Shown: positions 11,868-24,030 of the stretch, piece after piece | Position numbering within the stretch: the first letter of the stretch is position 1 | How the letters are laid out: each line of letters begins with the position of its first letter | From: Euleptes europaea | Lineage: Eukaryota > Chordata > Lepidosauria > Squamata > Sphaerodactylidae | DNA length: 64,000 nt | Direction: 5' to 3' | NCBI RefSeq assembly: GCF_029931775.1 | Contig: NC_079328.1 | Location: 12,833,001-12,897,000 of the forward strand | Notes under the pieces: generated by a model | What the model saw: only the letters and a program-made list of their open reading frames with translations | Told to the model about the DNA's origin: nothing | The model's database searches: none | Translations under genes and position numbers: made by a program

Positions 11868-14255
11868 ATGGAAAGGAATATTTTTGAGATGGGTATACCA
11901 AGAAGAGGCTTCTTGGTGAGGAGGCAGCTGCTGCAGCTGGTTCTGTTTCATGCTGTTTCATGGGAAATGGGGAGCGGCCTGCTCCATTATTCCGTGCTGG
12001 AAGAATCCCAGCACGGCACCTTTGTGGGTCGTATTGCCCAGGATCTGGGATTGGAGGTGGATGAGCTGATGCATCGGATGTTCCGGATGGAATCCCAAGG
12101 CCGTGGGAACTATTTTGAGGTAAATCTCCAGAATGGAATCTTGTTTGTTAATTCCCGGATAGACAGGGAGGAGTTATGTGTCAAGAATGCTGACTGTGCC
12201 GTTCACCTGGAGGTGATTATGGACAAACCCTTGAGGATCTTCCATGCAGAGGTGGAAATTAAGGATATAAATGACAATCCTCCTATATTTTCAGCAGGAA
12301 AACAAACTCTAACCGTTGCAGAATCAATGCTTCCTGGGGCACATTTCCCTCTGCAGGCAGCCACTGATGCAGACATTGGTTCTAACTCCCAGCGGAAATA
12401 CAAGCTTAATTCCACAGAATTTTTTGCTGTTGAAGAAAAGGTTAATGACCAGCACAGTATATCGTTGGTACTTGTTTTAAACAAACCTCTGGACAGAGAA
12501 AAAATAGCTGTGCATCATTTATTACTTACAGCCACTGATGGGGGTCAGCCAGAACTCACAGGCAGGGTCCATCTTGAGATCACCGTGATAGATGCAAATG
12601 ATAATGCGCCAGTGTTTAATCAGCCTGTTTACAAGGTGAAATTATTTGAAAATGTACCAGATGGGACACTGGTTATTCATCCCAATTCAACAGACTTAGA
12701 TGAGGGAATTAATCAGGAAATCTCTTACTCCTTCACTAATAATGATCCTTCTAATATATTTACTATTGATTCTGATACTGGTGAGATAAAAGTGAAAGGA
12801 AAAGTAGATTTTGAGGAGAATAGTGTTTATAGTATTGAAATCGAGGCAAAAGATAAGGGAAGTCCTCCTTTATCTGGACATTGCACTATCCTTATTGAAA
12901 TTTTAGATGTAAATGACAATGCCCCTGAGATGTTGTTGAAGTCCATGATGGTGCCACTTCCAGAGGACTCCCCACCTGGGACGGTGGTGGCCTTGATCAG
13001 CATCTCGGACAAGGATTCTGGGGCCAATGGGCAAGTGAGCTGTTCTTTGTGGCCCCCTGGACTACCATTCAAACTTGTGTCCACTTTCAGGAATTACCAC
13101 TCGCTGGTGCTGGCTGAGCCTCTGGATCGAGAACAAGTAGCAGAGTTTGGACTTGTGGTGATAGCCCAAGACCAAGGGGATCCATCACTGTCAGCAAGTA
13201 GCAGCTTGGTTCTTCCCATCAGTGATATAAATGACAATGCACCTATTTTCTCCCAGCCATCGTACACAGTCTTTGTAAAGGAGAACAACCCACCTGGTGC
13301 TCATATCTTCACAGTGTCTGCCTCAGACCCAGATGTGGCTGAGAATGCCTTGGTCTCCTACTGGCTGGATGAGAAGCTCTGGCCGTTATCAAGCTACATC
13401 TCAATACACTCAGAAAGTGGGCGGGTCTATGCTTTGCAGCCTTTGGACTATGAAGAATTGAAGATGCTGGAGTTCTATGTGAGGGCTAAGGATGCTGGAC
13501 TGCCCTCCTTGTGCAGCAATGTCACAGTGCAGGTCTTTGTGGTGGATGAGAATGACAATGCCCCATCAGTGTTAGGGCCAAAGGGGGGGCCCATCCCACT
13601 GATGGTTCCCATAATGGCGGGGCAAATAGTGGGCAAGATCCATGCCCTTGATGCTGACTCAGCCTACAATGCATGGCTGCACTATGAGCTGCATGAATTG
13701 TCCAGTGGGCCTTGGCAGGTAGGGCGCTACAGTGGTGAGATCAGCACCACACGTGCCCTGGATAAGGCAGAGGGCAGCAGCACCTATGACCTGCTGGTGC
13801 TGGTGAAGGATCATGGCAAACAGCCACAGTCAGCAACAGCCACTTTAAGTGTCTCACTGATGTTCACCTTACAGATGATCCATGTTGATGCCCATCTTCC
13901 TGGGATGGGAGGTAATCCTGGAGCACTGGTCGACAATGGCAATGTGTATCTAATCATATCCATATGTGCAGTGTCTAGCTTATTCCTGCTGGCAGTCATA
14001 ATATATGTGGCACTGCGATGCCAGAGCCAGGCCAAGGAAGCAATGGTGTATGGCCCTGGTACAGCCACGCTGGTGTGTGCCAGTGAAGTGGGCAGCTGGT
14101 CGTATTCCAATCGCCACAGCCACATCCTGGCGGGGGTGAGTGGGGAGGCTTGTGCCAAAAATGACCTCATGGTCTTCAGCCCCAACATACCCATTTTTGC
14201 AGAGAATGGAGAACTGAGGAATGGAAAGCAACTACTTCCAGATCCATCTGGAGAG
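11868..14255 (+). CDS. PCDHA: Protocadherin alpha variable exon 1 (of six intact here)
   Basis: Cell-surface homophilic adhesion receptor of neurons; this exon supplies the whole ectodomain. It encodes 796 codons: signal peptide about 1-30, mature start QLHYSVLEE-like (here LLHYSVLEE), then EC repeats ending with Ca-binding linkers DINDNPP (133), DANDNAP (242), DVNDNAP (347), DINDNAP (453) and DENDNAP (560). EC6 follows to about 680, a membrane helix at 692-717, and a cytoplasmic stub with [12 protein letters not shown] (736) and [10 protein letters not shown]. That tail motif is diagnostic of alpha rather than beta or gamma. The start at 11868 is preferred; a second in-frame ATG at 11889 is possible and resembles the start of the next exon. 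The frame reads through GAG into a consensus donor GTGAGT at 14256, phase 0, so the mRNA would join distant constant exons. CSE lies 174 bp upstream. Compared with mammals, the EC1 RGD is RGN. Confidence 0.95.
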
Positions 14256-14785
14256 GTGAGTTCCAAGGGCTTTCCTTAGACTTATTTCTCTATGGTATTT
14301 TAGTTTGTCATGTGGCATGTCCGTCTTCAGAGTACTGGAAATGTTTTGAACACTCACTGTGGGAAAATCGCTCATAATTTCAAATTTAAAAAAAATGTTT
14401 CAGCTTGAGATTTTTTGGTTTTGCTTTCCAGTAGTAGTGCCTTTTTCCAGACATGTCAGTTCTAACCATGTGCTGTTCTGCTGGCTCTCCCAGTGTGCCC
14501 CTGTCTCGTGCTTCCCACTTGGGATACTTCAAATCCTCATTCCATTTCTGATTCATCCCCATATTTTCTTTCTTTTTTTGTTTTTTAGTTTGTTTTTTTA
14601 ATTTTTATTAAAAAATACAAAAGTAATATTACATTCAGCATTGCTGCAAGTATAATTGACATATATAAATTCAGTTAGGAGGAAATTAAAAAAAAATAAA
14701 ACCTGGGTAGTAGCCAGTCCTAGTATACTGCTAATGCCCCAACAAGTCTTCCAGAAGCAGGGTTGGGTATATCATTTCTTTGATG
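14256..14785. other. Intron start and AT-rich spacer
   Basis: Begins with the splice donor of the preceding exon. A T-rich then A-rich tract near 14560-14700 suggests the tail of an old LINE. Nothing else was recognised. Confidence 0.4.
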
Positions 14786-15235
14786 GGAGGTAGAATCATA
14801 GAATCATAGAGTTGGAAGGGACCACCAGGGCCATCAAGTCCAACCCCCTGCACAATGCAGGAAATTCACAACTACCTCCCCCTCCACACCCCTAGTGACC
14901 AGAAGATGGCCAGGATGCCCTCCCTCTCATCATCTGCCTAAGGTCACAAAATCAGCATTGCTGACAGATGGCCATCTAACCTCTTCTTAAAAACCTCCAG
15001 GGAAGGAGAGCTTACCACCTCCCGAGGAAGCCTGTTCCACCGAGGAACCGCTCTAACTGATAGAAAATTCTTCCTAATGTATAGACGGAAAATCTTTTGA
15101 TTTAATTTCAACCCGTTGGTTCTGGTCTGACCTTCTTGAGCAACAGAAAACAACTCGGCACCCTCCTCTATATGACAGCCCTTCAAGTACTTGAACATGG
15201 TTATCATATCCCCTCTCAGTCTTCTCTCAGGTGTC
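14786..15235 (-). mobile_element. CR1 LINE, 3' end
   Basis: The left edge, read on the minus strand, is the CR1 3' terminus with repeated ATTCTATG units and CCTTCCAACTC. The minus strand at 14944-15207 encodes the end of the CR1 reverse transcriptase protein (LFSVAQEGQTRTNGLKLNQK, WNRLPREVVSSPSLEVFKKR). It is 5'-truncated, as is usual for CR1. Confidence 0.9.
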
Positions 15236-15557
15236 CATTCTCAGAAGTGTTCATGAACTCCTTGGTTGCCATATTTTCTTGAACCCCGGGAATTCAAAAT
15301 ACAGAAGTAAAACATATAATGTATTCAGCCATGTCTTGGAGAAACAGAATGCAGGTAGCACCTCTCCTTGTGCTGAAGAATCCTCCAGACAGCACAGGAC
15401 TTTGCACTGCATATCAGCCGCGTTCCATTTCGTAGGCTCTGGGGAGATGTGGAAAAGATACTCCTGTGGCAAAACACCTAAATTTTGTATGGAAAGTTAT
15501 CAAATGTACATGAATAGTGTGAATAATAATATCTTTTAAAATAATATGCTCTTTTAG

Positions 15558-15885
15558 GAGCCCCGTGGCGCAGAGTGGTAAGCTGCAGTACTGCAGTCAA
15601 AAGCTCTGCTCATGACTGCAGTCAAAAACTCTGCTCACGACCTGAGTTCGATCCCAACGGAAGTTGGTTTCAGGTAGCCGGCTCAAGGTTGACTCAGCCT
15701 TCCATCCTTCCGAGGTCGGTCAAATGAGTACCCAGCTTGCTGGGGGTAAAGGGAAGATGACTGGGGAAGGCACTGGCAAACCACCCCGTAAACAAAGTCT
15801 GCCTAGGAAACGTCGGGATGTGTCGTCACCCCATGGGTCAGGTATGACCCGGTGCTTGCACAGGGGACCTTTACTTTTACCTTTT
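15558..15885 (+). repeat. Sauria-type tRNA SINE
   Basis: Head GGAGCCCCGTGGCGCAGAGTGG with box A, box B (GAGTTCGATCC), then the body with 'ggtcaaatgagtacccagc' and the BovB-like tail 'gacccggtgcttgcac...acctttac'. The head carries a local duplication (the 'actgcagtcaaaa(g/a)ctctgctca' segment twice). A second copy is inverted at 36958-37245. Confidence 0.85.
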
Positions 15886-16258
15886 TAAAAGATCATGTTT
15901 AATATTAAGAGATTTAAAAATTATGAAGCAAATGTGAGGTGATTTTGCTTCTGTGAGGGAAGTACAACTAGGCCTAGGGGCAGTCTGCTAAGTTGAGGAG
16001 ATGATACCTAGTTACGGTTTTCTCTCTGAGGTATTCAGTGAGTCTCATATTAATATAAGATACAAGGATTCAAAATGCTTCACTTCTGACTGGTCAAGCT
16101 TTTTATCACTAAGATATTTTATCGTTTTTCTACATAAGATAGTAAGTATGGCAACAAACTCCCTGTAACCCTATCACCCACCCTCCCTCCACCCTCTTCC
16201 CCAACATAGCCCATCCCTCTTCCCCAACAACACCAACACCAACAACACATACCTACCT
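15886..16258. other. Intergenic stretch
   Basis: Ends in a pyrimidine-rich tract (about 16165-16260). No gene was seen. Confidence 0.4.
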
Positions 16259-16322
16259 ACCCGTCTTTGCAGAGAACGGAGAACTGAGGAATGGAAAGGA
16301 GCTACTTCCAGATCCATCTGGA
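16259..16322 (+). pseudogene. Scrap of the 3' end of a PCDHA variable exon
   Basis: 64 bp match the last coding bases of the exon at 11868-14255 (14192-14253: AENGELRNGK and PDPSG) with only a few differences. The match stops just before the donor, which is absent. It lies 2 kb downstream of that exon, so it is either a local duplication or the last trace of another exon. Confidence 0.85.
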
Positions 16323-18059
16323 AGTCAACATACATACATCATCTACAAAAAAAGAGCATACACTCTGGCAGCTAAGAGCAGAGATTAAGAAAAGAAAAAA
16401 GAGAGGAAAGAGAGGGGAGCATGAGAATGGGGTGGAGGGGAGGTAAGAGGCGGTAATATGGATCCAGCTAAACAAAGAGTAGAGACGTTTAGGCATCACT
16501 GCTCTAAGGGATACAGGAAATCTTGCCGGACAGAAGTCAAGGCTTCAGAGGCTTCTTTTCTATTGTATGCGATTTTCTCCCTTGTACATAAATCTAATAT
16601 ATAATTCACCCCGACTGGTCAAGCTTGTCTCTCGTCAATTAGTGGATATTTTAACCGCTTTAATTGACCTTTGGTTTAGAACCAATGAGATGAGAGCCTG
16701 AGACATAGGGAGCTTTAATTGGGTGAAGAGTCTGGTGGGAGAGAATAAAAGGCTGGCTGCAGCCTGGTCAGGGACAATTTGAGAAGAACGGATCAGAGCG
16801 TGAATCACTAAAGGTGTGTGAAGAGTCAGAGGATGCTGGGGGAGGCAACCAAAAGAGCTGAAGAAGGTAGCAGAGGAATTGCTTTCTGAAGAAAGAAGCC
16901 CGTGGTCTGGCAGGGGGAGCTGAGAAGATGGCAGAGGGTGGAGGGAAGAGGAGCTACAGAGGGTAAGTGGCAGAAAAGGTGGAGTTTTCTAGGTACAGTA
17001 TTCTTATTCCAGCCTCTTCAGTGATCTGCCCTTACCAGTGGGAAATCACTAGCATCATGTATGTGCCAATAGTGTTTTCAAGATGAAGAACAAGTGGCGG
17101 AAGAGCCTGATCAGGAAGAAGACTTCAGAGCAACAAAAGCAAAGCGCTGTGAATACTGGCATGGAGTGAAGGCTAAAGAAAGGGGAACAGGCTATTGAAC
17201 TTACTGGGAGGAGAAAGAGCGAAGAAATTGCCACCTTTCTTAGTTACAGTAATGCTGAAGAAAACAGTACAAATGGGCAGAAGTGGGTGAAAGAGGATTT
17301 GCTCAAGAGTCAGATCATCTAAGGGTCAGTGTGTCCTGAGGTTCATCTCTATCTTAAATGCTCCCAAGAACCAGCTGCAGTCTGGTAGGTCTGCCAATTC
17401 ATAAATACTGCTTTCAGCAGATGTCCATCCTTTGCTGAGCAATTCACACATGTGCATAACTAATTACATAAAATGAGCAGCATTTAAATACTTAAAAGAT
17501 ATAATTAGTTTCATAAGACGAGTGAATCATAAGGCGAAAGTGGTATATTAACAAGGCTTATAGTATCAGCAGACCTTCTGGAGAATTGGGTTCCAAAAAT
17601 ACATACAGAGATAATTGTGAGCATTCTGAAGGCCACTACGATGTCGCTTGAAATTTTTTAGAAGAATAAACATTTGCAACATTTCTAGATCTAGCAGGAA
17701 ATGTCAAAATAGGAGAAACATTGACACTTTGGGAAGTGAGAAAAACCAGGTAACACTAGAGAATACAAGAGGTCTCCTTTTGCTCCACCATTCATTAGAA
17801 CACCCTGGATCATTGCAGACAGCAATATTGTGCAGCCTCATGGGTTTTGAGTTAATGCATTTTGTTTATTTGATCAAATAAGGGATTGGATTCACCAAGT
17901 ACTGAAAAGCTATAATGTGAATTTCTGTGATTTCATTTGTGTCTTTTCTTTTTCCCTTTAATTATCTTTGTGTCTGTAGCATGACCCTACTACAGGTTTT
18001 GCACCAGAGAATGAACTGTTCAGTGGAGTTTGTCCTGCTCACCATAGCCAAGCAAATAT
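16323..18059. other. Intergenic stretch with promoter-like repeat sequence
   Basis: Around 16740-16960 an AATAAAAGG TATA-like box is followed by GC- and purine-rich DNA and a GTAAGT at 16962, as in the 5' region of an unassigned transposable element. A lone GATGTCGCT at 17640-17648 matches the protocadherin promoter core, but no exon follows within a few hundred bases. Confidence 0.35.
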
Positions 18060-18262
18060 ATCAGATTTCATCCAATTCAAGGAGCTCAAAGTGACATTCA
18101 TGGAAAGGGTTATATCAGCATTTTTTTGCACGACAACCTTATGAGTAGGTTAGGATAGGAGAGTGATTGACCAAGATCATCCAGTGAATTTAGTGACCCA
18201 GGCCAGAATTCCAATCCAGGTTTCCTTGGTCCATGCCCAGCACTACAACATACTAGCACTCA
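18060..18262 (-). repeat. Diverged MIR-like tRNA SINE
   Basis: The minus strand shows a decayed tRNA head (actacaacatactagc on the + strand right edge), 'aatccaggtttccttgg' in place of box B, and a 'gtaggttagg' body. Confidence 0.4.
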
Positions 18263-18950
18263 CATATGTATGGATGAATGGTAGGGAAATAACATAAGTA
18301 AATCTATGGTTTGGATCAGTATTGTCTGTCCAGGACATTCAATCCACTCATGAGTTCCCTCGTGAAAGCATCACTGGAGTACTGGAGAATTGTGTCTTTA
18401 ATGAACAGGAGTCTTGTGACACCATAATGAGCAACACATATTATTCCAGAATAAACCTTTGTGAACTACATGCAATGAATGGGTCCTCACTCATTTACTT
18501 CTAAGCTCAGTACTTTGCAGGGTATTTAGTACACTTGTAAATCCATAACAAAAATGCATCAGTCACAGTATTATCTGAAACATGAATTTACTTTCTGTGA
18601 CAGCTACTGTGCATCTGCCTTTGTCTTCCTCATTCACCTTTTTTACTGTTATTTTTGTTCTCCCTCTTTGCTTCTTCTGAAATTGAGTTGTTTTTAATTG
18701 ATAAGCATGAAAAATGTTCATGCTTGTATTATAAGGGTGGAAGTTTTCAAAGTTAGGGCAGAAATGAGGAATAACTGATACCACATAGAAGTTATTGCAC
18801 ATTTTAATATATTTAAACATTTTCATTTGTGTTGAGGAATTACAAAGGCAAACAAGAATATTTCTGTATACACCTGAGGAAACATGGCATAAGGCGGAAT
18901 ATAGGCCTCGCAAGATATTGAGAGAATTGCACTTACAAATCTCTTCGCTT

Positions 18951-18979
18951 GGTGTCGCTCTTTACTTTTAAATATCTTG
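18951..18979 (+). promoter_or_regulatory. Protocadherin promoter CSE/CGCT-box of the second intact exon
   Basis: GGTGTCGCTC, followed after a short spacer by AAATATCTTG, 187 bp before the ATG at 19138. It shares both core and downstream ATATCTTG with the element at 11691. The coding frame happens to stay open back through it, so the first ATG, not the open frame, marks the protein start. Confidence 0.7.
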
Positions 18980-19137
18980 TACTGACGCGAAAAAACAGTC
19001 CCTCCTTTTCATTGTCTTCAGAAAAACCCAGACAGTGCCTGAATCTGAAGGAGCACAAAGGACACCAGCAAGACAGATCAACATCTTTTCCCAAGGATAT
19101 AGCACCATACAGGGGGATTAAATGGAATGTTTCTGAG

Positions 19138-21489
19138 ATGGTTGTTCCTCGGAGAGGCATCTCAGTTCGGAGGCGGCTGCTGCAGCTGGTTCTGCTCCAC
19201 ACAGCCTGGGAAGTGGGAAGCAGCCAGCTCCATTATTCAGTGTTGGAGGAATCCCAGCACGGCACCTTTGTGGGCCGCATCGCCCAGGATCTGGGACTGC
19301 AGGTGAGCGAGCTGGTGCCTCGGATGTTCCGGGTAGTTTCCAAAGGCCATGGAGATTACTTTGAGGTAAACTTACAGAATGGGGTCTTGTTTGTGAATTC
19401 ACAGATAGACAGGGAAGAGCTATGTGCCAAGAGCCCTGTTTGTGCCATTCACCTGGAGGTGATTGTGGATAAACCCTTGAGGGTCTTCCATGTGGAAGTG
19501 GAGATTGCAGACATAAATGACAATGCTCCATTTTTCACAGCAAAGGAGGAAAGCCTGTTCATTCTAGAATCAAGAACTGTAGGGTCCTTTTTCCCTCTGG
19601 AGGGAGCCTTAGATGCTGATGTTGGTATAAATGCTCAGTTAAATTATCAGCTCAGCCCTAATGAACATTTCATGTTAGATTTCCAAAAGAGTGGAGATAA
19701 TTCTTTAGGTTTTATAATAAAAAAGTCTTTGGACAGAGAAGATATTCCTGTGCATCGCTTACTGCTCACAGCCTTTGATGGTGGTCAGCCAGTGCAAACA
19801 GGAACCGTTCATCTGGTGATTACAGTCCTTGATGTGAATGACAACCCTCCCGTCTTTAGCCAGCCAGTATACAAGATCCAGATGTTAGAAAATGCCTCCA
19901 ATGGAACATTAGTGGCAAAGATCAATGCCACTGATTTGGATGAAGGTATTAATAAAGAGATTTCATATTCCATTCGTAGTGTAACTCCACCTAAATTAAG
20001 TACCATTTTTAAGATAGATCCAAGTACTGGGCAGATCAGGCTGAATGGAGAATTAGACTATGAAGACACTAATTCATACGAAATTCGAGCAGAAGCCACA
20101 GATAAAGGTGGTTACCCCTTGTCTGGACATTGCAAAGTTTTAATTGATATTCTGGACATGAATGATAATGTTCCAGAGATGTTGGTGACTTTTCTTTTGG
20201 TGCCGGTGCCAGAGGACTCTTCACTGGGAATGGAGGTGGCCTTAATCAGTATCTCAGACAAGGACTCTGGAGCGAATGGGCAAGTGAACTGTTCTCTGTG
20301 GCCACCCAGGCTCCCTTTCAAGCTGGTATCTACCTTTAAGAATTACTTCTCACTGACACTAGTTGAGCCCTTGGATCGGGAGCAGGTGGCAGAATACAGG
20401 ATGGTAGTGATGGTTCGAGATGAAGGGACTCCACCACTTTCAGCCAGCAGCACCCTGGTAGTGCCCATTGGTGACGTGAATGACAATGCACCCATTTTTG
20501 CACAGCCTATTTACACAGTCTTTGTGAAAGAGAACAACCCTCCTGGTGCTCACATCTTCACAGTGTCTGCCTCAGACCCAGATGTGGCCGAAAATGCCTT
20601 GGTCAGTTATTGGCTGGATGAGAAGCTCTGGCCCCTGTCGAGCTACATCTCGGTGCATTCGGAGAGTGGGAAGCTGTATGCCCTGCAGCCCTTGGATTAT
20701 GAGGAGCTGAAGCTGCTGGAGTTCCAGGTGAGGGCCAAGGATGCTGGGCTGCCCTCCTTGTGTGGCAACGTGACCATCCAAGTCTTTGTCTTGGATGAGA
20801 ATGACAATGTGCCTGCAGTGTCTGGTCTAGCAGAGGATACCCCCATTTTACTAAAGGTCCCAGTGGCAGCTGGGCATGTAGTGGGCAAGATCTATGCTCT
20901 GGATGCCGACTCAGGGTATAATGCCTGGCTGCGCTATGAGTTGCATGATGCATCCAGCGGCTCATGGAGGGTGGGACTTTACAGTGGTGAGATCAGTGCC
21001 ACGCGTGCTCTGGAGGAGGCAGAGGGCAGCAACATCCAGAGTCTGCTGGTTCTGGTGAAGGATCATGGCAAGCCAGTACTGTCAACCACAGCCACCTTCA
21101 GCGTGTCTCTGGTGCCCAGTGCCCAGGCTGCCCAGAGTGATGCCCGCCTCTCTAGAACAGGAGGGAGCATAAAGCCCCTAGCAGACACTGCCAATCTCTA
21201 CCTGATCATCGCCATCTGCTCGGTGTCCAGCTTGTTCCTGCTGGTGATCCTCGTGTACGTGGCGCTGCGGTGCCAGAGCCAGGCCAAGGAGGCAATGGTG
21301 TATGGCCCTGGCACAGCCACGCTGGTGTGTGCCAGTGAAGTGGGCAGCTGGTCGTATTCCAATCGCCACAGCCACATCCTGGCAGGGGTGAGTGGGGAAG
21401 CTGGTGCCAAAAATGACCTCATGGTTTTCAGCCCCAGCATTCCTGTATCTGTGGAGAATGGGAAGCAACAGGATCTGCTCTGTGTTACG
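19138..21489 (+). CDS. PCDHA: Protocadherin alpha variable exon 2
   Basis: Encodes 784 residues of a neuronal adhesion receptor: leader [20 protein letters not shown], mature start [13 protein letters not shown], six cadherin repeats with linkers DINDNAP (125), DVNDNPP, DMNDNVP (M instead of the usual V), DVNDNAP and DENDNVP, a membrane helix at about 685-707, and the alpha cytoplasmic stub [22 protein letters not shown]. The stub ends [10 protein letters not shown], followed by a GTTAGT donor at 21490 (phase 0), the same tail and donor class as the exons at 40269 and 51164. The open frame extends upstream through the promoter, but 19138 is the first in-frame ATG after the CSE and lies in good context (G at -3 and +4). 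EC5 onward is nearly identical to the neighbouring exons, whereas EC2-EC3 is its own. The constant exons are outside the window. Confidence 0.95.
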
Positions 21490-24030
21490 GTTAGTGATAC
21501 TGTTTTAAAGCTCCTATTGTGATATTTTGTGTTTGCTTAATATGCTTTGCCTTCATTTTATATTCATTTCCTTTCATAGCCTGAACCACTATTTTCTGTT
21601 AAATATTTTAGACTGCGTTTTCACAGAGATTTTTAAAAGGAAGCTTAGTGCTTCTTTTGTGGTTTTCTGAATAATCTTTTGGGCTGTAGGGGTTATGCCG
21701 TATGGTTCTTGGGTGACATAAAAATGGGCTTGAAATAGCATGAGGCTTCTTTTATGAGTGCTTCACAAGCCTACTAGTCAGTTACAAATATGTTATCTTT
21801 TAACATTTTATGCAACTGTTTCAGAAAGCTTTTTATGAGGCTAGTATGAACCCCATAGTATGATCCCTTTGCACTCATATTGATGTTTTTCAGTGCATGA
21901 GCACCTTAAGGAGTTCCCAGTGAAAAGTCCTTCTAAAACAGTGGTAGTGAGAGTTCTGAAAAGGCACTTGGACAAAGAATGAATGTGTTGAGGAAAGAGG
22001 ATGGTGGGTGATGGATGTCACACAAAGTGTGAACTTCTGAACTGATTACATTTAAATCAATGCCATTCTTAAAATCAGTTCAGTTCAGTTTTATTGCGTA
22101 TGGCCAAAGGCCGTTACAAAAAATAAAACACTATAAATCCAACTGACAATCCTTAATAAAAGTTACATGTTAGTAACCAATTAAATGTTTTATGGGTATG
22201 TTTCTCTAACCCACCCAATCTTATCAAAATACATCACATAAAACATTATTAAATATTTAACATTCAGAGTTATCTTGGGCTTATCTAACATGAAATAAAC
22301 AACAATTGGCTGATGTGAAGCCGGTTTTCCTAATTACAATTGTGAACTCTACCTGGCATTCTCTTATTGCAGGGGACTAAAACCATATTGGGCTTGCGAT
22401 CTCATTTTTTTGGGTTTCTCTCATTTTACAGAGTCGATTTTTGGCTTCAGTGGCTTTGCCATTCTTAAAATGTGTGTCTGTGAAAGTAATCTAATCTCCT
22501 TTTAAAAAATGTAAACCCGAAGCATGGTGTCTTACTTTCCAGGATCAAATGTTTTATAGTTTCATTCAAGGTTATAATACAAAATTGTCCCGTCCTGGTG
22601 GATCAGAATTCACAGGGCAGGTTTGAATCCAATGAACAGAAGACAGTAGGTAAAGGAAGCCTACCCCTTAGATGGTATCTGAGTCATTGCTGAAGGCCTC
22701 ATGGCACCAGCAGAATTTAGAAGTGTCAAAAATGCTGAGTGCTGATCTGCTCCCCAGCATTGAGTAGTCAGGCGTGAGTGGCCTTCATCACAAGAAAAGG
22801 GGCAGATCATAGGACAAAGCAACATTATGACAATTGGCAGGCAACCAATGCTTTGTATGGTGGTGTAGATTTTTCCCTTGCTCAGTTGAGGCACATTTGC
22901 CCACTTTTCTTTCATTCTCACATTCCTCTTGGGGATGTAGAAGTGTATAAACATTTACTTCAAGTCCATTTTCCACTTGGCCTTTATTCTTAAATATTTT
23001 TCCCCACAGTGTTGTAGAGGTAGGCACAGTATCTCAAAGAGCAATCTCTTACTAAACCATTCCAATCTGTGATACTCATCTCTGTAAATAACAGGTGGTA
23101 GGAGTCAATGTACAAAGCTTTCTGTGATCCCGTATCCTCTCACTTGGCCTTTATTCATATTACAAGCTTCTTCCTACTATGACTGCTTAGTTTTACTAAA
23201 TAATAGTGATGAAAATAATTTTTATTTTAATATTATGTGGCATTTTATACTGTTCAAAGAACATCTTATGCATTATCTTGTTGCAGTCCTTATCACAACA
23301 ACCTTCTAAGGGTTCCTATCCCCACACTGCAGATATGGGGTTGGGGGGGCAAAAGAGGGAGAAGGCGTTGCATAAGGTACCTAGGGTGATCACATTAGAG
23401 GTGACATTCGAACTCAGGACTTCAGTCTCTTACAAAGCTGTCCTAAGCAGAATTACACCTTTCTAAGCCAGTTGACTTCAGTGGATTTAGAAAGGTGTAA
23501 CTCTGCCTAGGGGAAGCACTGTTAGATACTATACTACATCTGGTCTTATGAACACTGTACATGTTCTTTTTAATGTTCAAAGCATTTCCCATTATCTCAT
23601 CCCAAGTTTTACAACAACTTTATAAAATAGGTCAGAACAAATATTCCTTCCTGAACTAGGACCACATATGTAGCCTATTCGTTTGTTGCACAACAAAATA
23701 TCCATCACAGTTTTACAAATAGGCTTGACAAGATTATGATGGTAGGAAGCTTCAATCCATGTATGAAGACAACATCAATCATGTACTAAATCTTATTTGT
23801 AAGGGTTAACTAGGCTGCTAGGAACTGAAAAAGCCTTTGATTGGCTGGAATGGTAATTGGAAGACAAAAGAATTACTATACATCTGCAGTTTTAAAGGGA
23901 ATGAACAAATTGCACTGAAAGTGGAAGTAGTGTAAATGTTGCATCTTACAAACATGTTCAGTCATGAGAAGCTCTAATCAAAGCAATCCTCTAGCACCTT
24001 TATTTTTCAGTATAGCCACTGAGCCAATTG
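21490..24030. other. Intron/intergenic stretch with LINE and MITE scraps
   Basis: Contains an inverted LINE 3' end at about 22076-22140 ('ggcctttggcca' followed on the minus strand by AATAAAACTGAACTGAACTG), a palindromic MITE at 23442-23511 and AT-rich filler. A pyrimidine tract ending in cag at about 24009 precedes the relic exon. No gene was seen. Confidence 0.45.
23442..23511. mobile_element. Palindromic MITE (hAT-like family of reptiles)
   Basis: 25-bp arms (23442-23466 and 23487-23511) pair with two mismatches around a 20-bp loop. The GTGTAACTCTGC/CCTAGG blocks are those of a widespread amniote MITE family. Confidence 0.65.

Noticed and set aside
18949-19137. Upstream extension of the exon 2 reading frame
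   Set aside because: It has no ATG and contains the promoter core. The first in-frame ATG is at 19138.
20572-20965. Long minus-strand frames over EC5-EC6 of every exon
   Set aside because: They recur at the same place in all exons as a by-product of the conserved coding strand.
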